This document shows positions 1 to 6,405 of a stretch of DNA of 6,405 nt, piece by piece. This DNA is from Bacteroidetes bacterium GWA2_31_9b. GTDB taxonomy: Bacteria; Bacteroidota; Bacteroidia; Bacteroidales; UBA12077. Both the position numbers and the translations under genes were made by a program. Location: the NCBI GenBank assembly GCA_001769005.1, contig MENE01000185.1, forward strand, positions 19,920 through 26,324. Direction: 5' to 3'. The notes beneath the pieces are model-generated. The model made no database searches, was not told the origin of the DNA, and worked only from the letters and a program-made list of their open reading frames with translations. How positions within the stretch are numbered: the first letter of the stretch is position 1; each line of letters opens with the position of its first letter.

Positions 1-53
1 GAATTGATAATTAATAGTGTAAGTAATGAGATTATGTATATTTTTATTTTCAT
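1..53 (-). CDS. Start of probable SusD/RagB-like outer-membrane lipoprotein (partial, runs off left edge)
   Basis: Reading leftward from an ATG at 53-51 gives an open frame, MKIKIYIISLLTLLIIN, followed by an incomplete TC. codon (Ser in most completions). Two lysines near the start and then a run of Ile/Leu are what a lipoprotein signal peptide looks like; the lipobox Cys would fall at or just beyond the edge. It starts 41 bases after the stop of the SusC-like gene on the same strand. In Bacteroidota a SusD partner almost always follows SusC directly, and SusD forms the surface lid that captures substrate over the SusC barrel. An AAAAGG abuts the ATG with no spacing, so it is not a usable Shine-Dalgarno site; this is normal for the phylum. 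The start and signal-like peptide are seen directly; the SusD identity is inferred from position. No SusD domain is visible. Confidence 0.62.
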   Translation of the reverse strand, partial: MKIKIYIISLLTLLIIN

Positions 54-94
54 CCTTTTAAAATTTTAATTTAATAAATATGCACTTTAATAAT

Positions 95-3000
95 CTAAAA
101 CTTAACATCTAAACCAACAGACAATACCTGTAATGGAATATAAGAAAAATTTTGACCCCCAAAGAAATTATATTGCGGATCCATTCCTTTTAACTTTGAA
201 AATATTGCCAGATTATCGGTAGTAAAAAATATTCGTAATGTATTCATGCCAATTTTTTTATTTAATTTTTCTGGTAATGAATATCCTAAAGTAATATTCT
301 TAATAGCAAAATAGGAAGCATCTACTAATCGTGCATCTGTAGTGTAATTTACTTGTCCTAAAACTAAACGGGGTACATCAGTCACATCCCCGGGCTCTTC
401 CCATCTTCTGGTTATATGTTCGTGATAATTTGTCCCGGCATCACGAGTTGAGAATAAACTGCTATAAACACCATCTAAAACATATCCCCCAACAGAATAA
501 GTTAATAATACTGACAGATCAAAACCCTTAAAAGAAAACGAGTTAGTAAAACTTCCATAAAAGTCTGGAATTCTGCTTCCTTGAATTTCTTTGTATTGAG
601 CTGCTTCATTGTAATCATTGGTAATTCTTTCGTCAATAACATTTCCATTCTCGTCTTTTTCTTTTATTAAATAAAGTTGTTCGCCTGTTAAAGGGTCTAT
701 TCCTGCTGATGTTGGAAGATAAAACGAATTAATAGGTTCACCAATAGTAATAATGTAGCTTCCATCAATAATTTCCTGACCTTCGTTAACGAGTTTGGTA
801 ACTTCGTTTCGCACATAACTTAATTGTGTTCCAAAAGTCCAGTTAAAGCTACCCTTTATAATCTGAGCCGATAAATCAAAATCCATCCCGTAATTTATCA
901 TTTCTCCAATGTTATCCCAGTATCCATTGAATCCTGTTGATGTAGCCATTGGTCTGTATAATAATAAATCAGAAGTGGTTTTGTAGAAATATTCAGCACT
1001 AAAGTTTACCCTTTCAAAAAATTCAGATTCGATACCAATATTTAAGTTTTGATTTTTCTCCCATTCAACACCTTTATTTTCAAGTGAGTTTAGCCAAACG
1101 CCACCATAACTTGAATTTGTCCATCCCAAAGAATAAAAACTTTGCCATGCATAATAATTTGGTGATCCATCAGAGTTTAGTAAGGCATCATTTCCCTGAG
1201 AACCATAACTGGCTTTTAGTGTTAAATTTGTTAACCATTTTGATGATTTCATGAATTTAGCTTCGCTAATTCTCCAGGAAGCACCTGCCGACCAGAATTC
1301 GCCCCAGCGGTAATCTTCATTAAATCTTGACGATCCATCTGTTCTGTAACTAAACGAAAGAAATAATGCATTTGCAAAATCGTAGTTAAATCTACTTAAA
1401 TACGATTCGATCCTGTATGAGTCTGATGAAGATCCTGCATAAACTGTTGTTGCCGCACCATCGAGTTCGGGGAATCCCTGGTACAAATAATTTTGTTTTT
1501 CAGCAACAAAACTTGAAAAACTGTTATCATAAAACTCATGTCCGGCTAATATATCAAAATGATGGTTTCCTGTTACTTTTTTAAACGAAAGTAGCTGATT
1601 AAATGTGTAGCTTAAATTTCTGTATGCATATTTTGAACCAATACCATGAACAGAACTTGCATCACCATGTAATGGGTTGTAATATTCTAATCTGTCGCCA
1701 TGATAATAATCGTAACCCAGGTTAATATCAAATTGAAAGTATTTTATAAATGGGATATCTTTCTGAGTATCGAGTGTTAAAAATACACGACCGCTCAGGT
1801 TATCAAATTTTAATGATTTTGAATCGTCATATAATGTAGCAATAGAGTTAAAGTTATTTGAATATGGGCGGGTTTTTCCATAATCGTATATTTTTTTTCC
1901 TTCAGAATCGAGAATATATTCACCACTTTCATTTACTTCATAAACCGGATATATTGGAGCCATAGTTAAAGTGGAATACCAGATATTGTTATATGCAGTT
2001 CCTGAGTTTGTTAAATAGTTTTGTTCTGTAAGCGCATAGCTTGTACTCATACCTGCTTTTAACCATTCTTTTAAATCGGAATCGAGGTTTAAACGGCCAG
2101 TATATCTATTAAATTTTGAGTTTGAAACAATTCCTTTTTCATCAAGATATCCAAGAGAAATTAGATATTTACTTTTTTCAGAACCACCAACAATACTCAA
2201 TTGATAATCGCTTCTGTAATTATCGTCGCGCGTAGCTTCATCGAACCAGTTGGGTTGATATTTCATTGTTGCATTATCAACAACCTTTCCTGTTGCAGGA
2301 TCAATAAGTGATTCAGAGCTTACATTGTAAGGGTTATATTGTTCTCCACCTAAAATCTCAATATAGCTTTCTCTTGTCGAATTTCCATTTAATGCAATAG
2401 TTGTTGCCTCAGAATTTGAATAACCATCGTCAATTAACTGGTTTTTGTATCCTTCAAAAAAGAGTTCCATATATGTTTTTGCATCAACAGTTTCATAAGC
2501 ATCAACAGCTCTTGAAGATGTTCCGTACGTTGCTTTTAGTCTGATTTCAGGATCTTTAGTAGTACCTCTTTTTGTTGTGATTATAATTACACCATTGGCT
2601 CCTCGTGAACCGTATAATGCCGATGCAGAAGCATCTTTTAATACAGACATGGAAGCAACATCGTCCTGATTGATAGCATTAATGTTTCCATCATAAGGAA
2701 TTCCGTCCACTACATACAATGGTGCAAATGATGCATTTATCGATCCAATACCACGAATACTGATTGAAGGATTGGCTCCGGGCTGACCACCTCCTGATGT
2801 TGTTTGCACTCCAGGTACATATCCTTCTAATGCCGATATAACTGAAGTAATGCTTCTTTTCTCAATATTTTCTGAAGAAACCATTTCGGCTGATCCGGTA
2901 AAATATTCTTTTTTTGTAGTTCCATAAGCAACAACTAAAACTTCTTCCATCTCAAATGGAATAATTTCTAATTCAACATCTATAATAGTGCGGTTGGTTA

Positions 3001-3253
3001 TTAAAACTTCCTGCATTTTCATTCCTACATAACTAAAAACTAGTGATTTCGAAGATGCTGGTATTGTTATTGAATAATTTCCTTTTGCATCTGTAGTTGT
3101 TCCTATTACTGGGTTTTCTTTAACAACAACTGAAACACCAGGAATAGGATTTCTATCATTTGCGGCAATTACCCTTCCAGAAATTTGTATTTGTGCTTGA
3201 GAAACAAAACCCATTAAAAGCATAAATACAATAATTATTGTAAGGTTTTTCAT
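95..3253 (-). CDS. SusC/RagA-family TonB-linked outer-membrane transporter
   Basis: This is a complete protein of 1052 residues, a usual length for SusC. It would import an oligosaccharide, peptide or similar nutrient across the outer membrane using TonB-ExbBD energy, with a SusD lipoprotein lid. Residues 1-20 are a Sec signal peptide, probably cut after SQA-20. Residues about 22-98 are a carboxypeptidase-D regulatory-like domain (ISGRV...PIPGVSVVVK, then D55-A-K-G-N-Y). EEVLVVAYGT at 103-112 is the family's TonB-box-like segment. The plug spans about 113-230, with the signatures SISIRGIGS (163-171), LYVVDGIP (179-186) and LKDASASALYGSRGANGVI (205-223). The rest is the beta-barrel, with LSIVGGSEKSKYLISLGY at its start and a terminal Phe (LDVKF) as the barrel-assembly signal. 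There is no N-terminal STN domain, so direct FecR/ECF-sigma signalling through this protein is not expected. The start at 3253 is supported by the immediate signal peptide. The substrate cannot be read from sequence; RagA-type peptide import and glycan import are both possible. Confidence 0.96.
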   Translation of the reverse strand: MKNLTIIIVFMLLMGFVSQAQIQISGRVIAANDRNPIPGVSVVVKENPVIGTTTDAKGNYSITIPASSKSLVFSYVGMKMQEVLITNRTIIDVELEIIPFEMEEVLVVAYGTTKKEYFTGSAEMVSSENIEKRSITSVISALEGYVPGVQTTSGGGQPGANPSISIRGIGSINASFAPLYVVDGIPYDGNINAINQDDVASMSVLKDASASALYGSRGANGVIIITTKRGTTKDPEIRLKATYGTSSRAVDAYETVDAKTYMELFFEGYKNQLIDDGYSNSEATTIALNGNSTRESYIEILGGEQYNPYNVSSESLIDPATGKVVDNATMKYQPNWFDEATRDDNYRSDYQLSIVGGSEKSKYLISLGYLDEKGIVSNSKFNRYTGRLNLDSDLKEWLKAGMSTSYALTEQNYLTNSGTAYNNIWYSTLTMAPIYPVYEVNESGEYILDSEGKKIYDYGKTRPYSNNFNSIATLYDDSKSLKFDNLSGRVFLTLDTQKDIPFIKYFQFDINLGYDYYHGDRLEYYNPLHGDASSVHGIGSKYAYRNLSYTFNQLLSFKKVTGNHHFDILAGHEFYDNSFSSFVAEKQNYLYQGFPELDGAATTVYAGSSSDSYRIESYLSRFNYDFANALFLSFSYRTDGSSRFNEDYRWGEFWSAGASWRISEAKFMKSSKWLTNLTLKASYGSQGNDALLNSDGSPNYYAWQSFYSLGWTNSSYGGVWLNSLENKGVEWEKNQNLNIGIESEFFERVNFSAEYFYKTTSDLLLYRPMATSTGFNGYWDNIGEMINYGMDFDLSAQIIKGSFNWTFGTQLSYVRNEVTKLVNEGQEIIDGSYIITIGEPINSFYLPTSAGIDPLTGEQLYLIKEKDENGNVIDERITNDYNEAAQYKEIQGSRIPDFYGSFTNSFSFKGFDLSVLLTYSVGGYVLDGVYSSLFSTRDAGTNYHEHITRRWEEPGDVTDVPRLVLGQVNYTTDARLVDASYFAIKNITLGYSLPEKLNKKIGMNTLRIFFTTDNLAIFSKLKGMDPQYNFFGGQNFSYIPLQVLSVGLDVKF

Positions 3254-3400
3254 CCGATTAATTTTTTTACGTTAATGATTTTTAGTTAATTATCTGCTTG
3301 TTTTATCTGTTTTTTATTTTTTCTTGTTACTCGCTCCCACCAATCCATCCCTCATTCCGCTCGTGAACCCCCATGCCATACTTCTAATATACTTAAATCG
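3254..3400 (-). promoter_or_regulatory. Putative 5' leader of the SusC-like gene with a G-rich block
   Basis: The region just upstream of the transporter start has two parts. The 75 bases nearest the ATG are A/T-rich (minus strand ends GTAAAAAAATTAATCGG before the ATG), with no Shine-Dalgarno sequence. Further upstream, 3330-3377 is abruptly G-rich on the minus strand: 30 of 48 bases are G or C, against strongly AT-rich flanks. It contains minus-strand G-runs including GGGATGGATTGGTGGG (3351-3336). All three minus-strand frames carry micro-ORFs here: 21 codons at 3379-3314 (start MAWGFTSGMRDG), 15 codons from the ATG at 3374, and 20 codons at 3348-3286 (start MDWWERVTRKN). None resembles a family I recognise, and I would not call any of them a gene. 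If the promoter near 3407-3434 is real, this block lies within the mRNA leader and could be a structured control element or the remnant of a repeat. Confidence 0.4.
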
Positions 3401-3406
3401 GCAAAA

Positions 3407-3434
3407 CAAATTAAATCATCTTTAATTGTGCAAA
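3407..3434 (-). promoter_or_regulatory. Weak candidate Bacteroidota promoter for the SusC-like gene
   Basis: On the minus strand, TTAATTTG (3414-3407) matches the Bacteroidota -7 consensus TAnnTTTG at all but one defined base. A TTTG (3434-3431) lies 16 bases upstream as a -33-like element, slightly closer than usual. No exact TAnnTTTG was found on the minus strand between 3254 and 3780. The site would start transcription near 3400 and leave a leader of about 150 nt before the ATG at 3253. The -33-like element sits inside the palindrome at 3429-3444. This is pattern matching in AT-rich DNA, so it is tentative. Confidence 0.25.
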
Positions 3435-3444
3435 ATATTTTGCA
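3429..3444. repeat. Perfect 16-base palindrome TGCAAAATATTTTGCA, candidate operator
   Basis: Every base pairs with its mirror over the 16 positions, and symmetry stops at the next base on each side (G at 3428, T at 3445). The TGCA ends around an AT core are the form expected of a binding site for a dimeric helix-turn-helix regulator. It lies 176-191 bases upstream of the transporter start and overlaps the -33-like element of the best promoter candidate, so a bound protein could block or assist RNA polymerase. No regulator gene is present in the window to pair with it. It has no following T-run that would make it a terminator. Confidence 0.4.
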
Positions 3445-3778
3445 TGGAGGTTTCATAAATATTATTTTAGATTATTTTGAATTTGGCATTTTTAAAAATA
3501 ATAATAAAACGGAAGTTTTTATAAAATAAGTAAATATAATAATATTAATATGTTTAAGCAGTCCTCAATTTTTTCAAACATTGGAAACAAATTAGTCTAT
3601 AAAATAATAATCAAAAGTGTTAATGCAACACTTAAAATTGTTAAAAATCTTATGTAACAATAATGTGAATTTGAAAAGAATTCGAAAAATAATGATTCTT
3701 TTTTGTTCTGCCAAATTGTACAAGGATTTAAAATCGAAACACTTAACCAAGATATCAATTTTAGTAGAATAATTTAAT
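3445..3778. other. Gene-free, very AT-rich intergenic stretch
   Basis: I see no credible coding frame, tRNA or known RNA here on either strand; stops are frequent in all frames. The only structures are weak: AAAAGAAT (3674-3681) pairs with ATTCTTTT (3695-3702) around a 13-base loop, and there is a short ATATTAATAT palindrome (3542-3551) of the kind expected by chance in such DNA. The stretch separates the terminator of the protease gene from the control region of the transporter gene. Confidence 0.6.
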
Positions 3779-3809
3779 AAAAAAAAGTCCGGAATTAATT
3801 CCGGACTTT
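3779..3809 (-). terminator. Intrinsic terminator of the tricorn-like protease gene
   Basis: A perfect 26-base palindrome at 3784-3809, with GTCCGG/CCGGAC arms around an AATTAATT centre, begins 8 bases after the protease stop codon. On the minus strand it is followed by an unbroken run of eight T (plus-strand A at 3786-3779). A GC-containing hairpin followed by a U-tract is a textbook rho-independent terminator. On the plus strand the hairpin is followed only by TTTATG, so it should act mainly on minus-strand transcripts. It makes read-through from the protease into the transporter unlikely. Confidence 0.88.
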
Positions 3810-3817
3810 ATGTAATC

Positions 3818-6405
3818 TTATTTAATATCTTTCTCAATCCATTTCGATCTGTCGGGATCTTCTGGAGGAACAGGTTTTTTAACAGGATTCTCCTGTAATT
3901 GTTTTAGTAACACTTCAACTGCTTTTTCAATACAAGGATCAATTCCTTTTGCTGTTAGGTGAGGAGCATCTACAACTTCAATGTCGGGATAAACACCAAT
4001 GCCTTCAATTATCCATTCTTCATTTTCGTTATAAATTCCGAAACGTGGAACAGCAATATATCCTCCATCGACTAGACCGGCGTTTCCACTCATCCCAACT
4101 AATCCACCCCATGTTCGTGTTCCAATTATTGTGCCTAATCCTTTTTTTCTGAAATAGTAAGGAAAAGCATCACCACCAGAAGATGAATATCCGTTAATAA
4201 GCATTGCTTTTGGTCCATCATGGGCAATTGCAGGAGTTTTCATCGACTTCAAGCCTCTGACGTGCCAGTAACTCAATGTTTTACGATCGAGTAAATCGGC
4301 CATGTTATCAGGTATAAATCCACCTCCATTATCGCGATCATCAATTATTAAAGCTTCTTTATTGTGGTATGTGTACATACCTCTGTGAAGTTCATAGTTA
4401 CCTTCAACAGCAGTATTAGGAACATGAATATAACCAATCTTTCCACCTGAAAGTTTATCAACCATCTGGCGTCGGTAATCGATTAAATCGATGTAAAATA
4501 ATTCCAATTCGCTCTTAATAGGTTTTATTTCATAGGTTTTTAACCCTTCTGTAGTTGGTTTTGAATTCACTGAAATCTCAATTACTTTACCAACTGTGTT
4601 TTCAAGAAATTTATATGGATTGTCAGCTAGCGTAACATTATTCCCATTAAGTGTAATTAAATAATCACCTTCTTTAACATTTACGCCTTGTTCTGTTAAT
4701 GGAGAACGGCGAGCTTCGTTCCAATTTTCACCTTTGTAAATTTTAGAAATAATATACCGGTTTGCTGCAAAGTCGGGTTTTAATTCGGCACCTAATAAAC
4801 CACCGTCAATACGTTTAACCTTTTCAAAATCGCCCCAATTGTCGTAGGCATGACCTGTATTTGTTTCGGCAATAATTTCGCCAAATATATAATCCAGATC
4901 GGCCCGATGACTTACATAAGGCAATAATTTTTCATATTTCATTTTTAATCCTGCCCAATCGACATTGTGCATATTTTCTACATAATAATAATCTCTGAAA
5001 ATTCGCCATCCATCGGTATAAATTTGTTTCCATTCTTTTTTTGGATCGATTTTCATAACCACATTACTTAAATTGAGCTTACCATCACCGGCTTTCTGTC
5101 CGGGTTTAATATCAACTATTCCATAATCATTACCTGAGTTGTACATTAATTTTTTACCATCAGCGGAAACAATAACCTGTTGAACTCCGGAAATGATAAG
5201 ATCGTCCTTTTCTTCATCAATAGTGAATTTGTGTAATCCATCCTTTGACATAAAAAGAATTCCTCCTTCAATTGCAACAAGATTTCTTAGATTTCCAGCC
5301 TGAACAGGAAAGTCCATTATTCGTTCAGAAATACCATCGAAATCAATTTTTATTGATAAATCTTCGCTAGCAGTCTCTTTCGTTTCTTTTGATTTTGAAT
5401 CTTTTGCTTTAGCATCTTTTGGTTCTTCTTTAGCTACAGATTCAACATCATTTTTATATTTGAAAAGTTTTGGTGAATCTTTTCTTAAAGCCAATGCATA
5501 TATTCGGGTAGCATTGTTATATAAATAAGTGAATTCGTAACTTGAAAAAGCAAGGTTAAAATCCCTGTCAGACAAAAAGAAAATATAATTTCCGCATTTT
5601 GAAAATACAGGAGAATACTCGTTAAAAGTATCGTCGGTTAATTTATTACTTACACCAGTTTCCATGTTGTAAACCCAAATAGCAGAGTTTCCATTTTCAG
5701 CATTATTGGAAAAGCTTATCCATTTTGAATCGGGAGAAAACGTATAATCCTGAATCTCGTTTGAGTAAGCTTTAGCAATATCTTTAGTAATACCGGTTTC
5801 AACATTAAGCAATTTAAGGTTTAATGTACGATCGAAAAACAATAAAAACTTACTATCCGGTGACCAAACAGGTTCGTATTTCCATGATTTTGAACCAGAT
5901 GTAATTTGTTTTGGTAATGCCGCTTTTTTATTTTCGAGCAAATAGATTTCATATTCACCTGAAACATCTGAAATATAAGATATATATTTCCCATTTGGTG
6001 ACCAGGCAGGGTAAAGTTCACGGACACCTTGGGTATTTGTTAGATTTTCTGTAATGCCATTTTCAGCAGGAACAGAAAAAATATCGCCACGAGCATTCAA
6101 TAATGCACGTTTACCACTTGGTGAGATTGAATAAGCATCAACAAATTCGGTTACATTTTTATAGTAAGGAATAATATTTGGATTATCGAAATTTATATTT
6201 ACACTTATTTTTTCTGACATCCCGGTTTCAACATTTAATTTGTAAATATATCCCCCGTTTTCGTAGGCAAGCATTCCGTTTTCGCCTGATGGCCACATAA
6301 CATCAAACTCGGTATGATTGGTAATTTTCTTTGTTTCCTTTGAATCAATATCGTAGCTATAAATGTTTAATGTAAGGTCTCTGTCGGAAGCAAAATAAAT
6401 TTTAT
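3818..6405 (-). CDS. Tricorn-like S41 peptidase with beta-propeller and PDZ domains (5' end beyond window)
   Basis: Numbering here starts from the Met at 6298, which is not the true start: 35 more codons stay open to the right edge, beginning KIYFASDRDLTLNIY, itself a propeller repeat. About 861 residues are visible; tricorn proteins usually have about 1050-1100, so roughly 200 are missing, including any signal peptide. Visible order: PD40/WD40-like propeller repeats (for example YPAWSPNGKYISYISD, YEPVWSPDSKFLLFF, YTFSPDSKWISFS); a charged K/E/S/D-rich linker (about 283-312); a second propeller portion to about 410; the helical tricorn core ending in NTGHAYD (His483); PDZ (about 498-585); and the S41 domain with DDRDNGGGF (about 653-661), GYSSSGGDAFPYYF (likely nucleophile Ser707, codon 4180-4178) and IEGIGVYPDIEV (Glu765). 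These match the His, Ser and Glu of the archaeal tricorn site, so an active protease is likely. Tricorn cuts oligopeptides, in the cytoplasm in archaea; bacterial homologues are often exported. Substrate and location here are unknown. Confidence 0.94.
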   Translation of the reverse strand, partial: KIYFASDRDLTLNIYSYDIDSKETKKITNHTEFDVMWPSGENGMLAYENGGYIYKLNVETGMSEKISVNINFDNPNIIPYYKNVTEFVDAYSISPSGKRALLNARGDIFSVPAENGITENLTNTQGVRELYPAWSPNGKYISYISDVSGEYEIYLLENKKAALPKQITSGSKSWKYEPVWSPDSKFLLFFDRTLNLKLLNVETGITKDIAKAYSNEIQDYTFSPDSKWISFSNNAENGNSAIWVYNMETGVSNKLTDDTFNEYSPVFSKCGNYIFFLSDRDFNLAFSSYEFTYLYNNATRIYALALRKDSPKLFKYKNDVESVAKEEPKDAKAKDSKSKETKETASEDLSIKIDFDGISERIMDFPVQAGNLRNLVAIEGGILFMSKDGLHKFTIDEEKDDLIISGVQQVIVSADGKKLMYNSGNDYGIVDIKPGQKAGDGKLNLSNVVMKIDPKKEWKQIYTDGWRIFRDYYYVENMHNVDWAGLKMKYEKLLPYVSHRADLDYIFGEIIAETNTGHAYDNWGDFEKVKRIDGGLLGAELKPDFAANRYIISKIYKGENWNEARRSPLTEQGVNVKEGDYLITLNGNNVTLADNPYKFLENTVGKVIEISVNSKPTTEGLKTYEIKPIKSELELFYIDLIDYRRQMVDKLSGGKIGYIHVPNTAVEGNYELHRGMYTYHNKEALIIDDRDNGGGFIPDNMADLLDRKTLSYWHVRGLKSMKTPAIAHDGPKAMLINGYSSSGGDAFPYYFRKKGLGTIIGTRTWGGLVGMSGNAGLVDGGYIAVPRFGIYNENEEWIIEGIGVYPDIEVVDAPHLTAKGIDPCIEKAVEVLLKQLQENPVKKPVPPEDPDRSKWIEKDIK

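Noticed and set aside
51..60. AAAAGG before the SusD-like ATG as a ribosome binding site
   Set aside because: It directly abuts the ATG with no spacer, and Bacteroidota generally do not use Shine-Dalgarno sites.
3384..3391. TATATTAG on the minus strand as an alternative -7 box
   Set aside because: It differs from TAnnTTTG at one defined base, and no TTTG lies at suitable spacing upstream (the nearest are 10 and 15 bases away).
3674..3702. AT-only-like hairpin (AAAAGAAT / ATTCTTTT) followed by T on the plus strand, as a terminator
   Set aside because: There is one GC pair in an 8-base stem, a 13-base loop, and no plus-strand gene upstream to terminate. It is expected by chance in such AT-rich DNA.
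3254..3780. CRISPR array, tRNA or insertion-sequence ends in the large gap
   Set aside because: No regularly spaced direct repeats, no cloverleaf with T-loop consensus, and no paired terminal inverted repeats or transposase fragment could be seen.
3949..4152. Plus-strand open frame of 67 codons
   Set aside because: It lies wholly inside the S41 catalytic coding region on the opposite strand, and its product has no recognisable domain or signal. It is a shadow frame.
5821..6027. Second minus-strand open frame of 68 codons
   Set aside because: It overlaps the propeller-coding region of the protease in another frame, and the protease frame is clearly the real one there.

Overview
The window is AT-rich, and every supported gene lies on the minus strand, so transcription runs from high to low coordinates. 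The gene content (a SusC/RagA-type TonB-dependent transporter followed by the start of its lipoprotein partner, beside a bacterial tricorn-like S41 peptidase) and the lack of Shine-Dalgarno sequences at the visible starts indicate a member of the Bacteroidota. A free-living or marine Bacteroidales/Marinilabiliales-like organism is plausible, but this cannot be settled from the window.

Layout, in transcription order. (1) From the right edge to 3818 is the 3' part of a large tricorn-type protease: beta-propeller repeats, a Lys/Glu-rich linker, a helical tricorn core, PDZ, and a C-terminal S41 catalytic domain. Its true start is outside the window; the frame stays open past the Met at 6298 to the edge. 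(2) Eight bases after its stop is a strong intrinsic terminator (3779-3809). (3) About 330 bases of very AT-rich DNA with no gene follow. (4) Next is the control region of the transporter: a perfect 16-base palindrome (3429-3444), a weak Bacteroidota-type promoter, and a leader of about 150 nt holding a sharply bounded G-rich block (minus strand, about 3330-3377) with a possible two-tier G-quadruplex and overlapping micro-ORFs. (5) A full-length SusC-like transporter occupies 95-3253. (6) After 41 bases, the first 17 codons of a probable SusD-like lipoprotein (1-53) run off the left edge.

The SusC/SusD pair would form an outer-membrane nutrient uptake complex. The terminator between the protease and the transporter suggests separate transcription, so a shared role in peptide scavenging is only a hypothesis. 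Nothing here amounts to a clear new system. The least explained part is the 3314-3444 control region, with its G-rich leader and palindrome.
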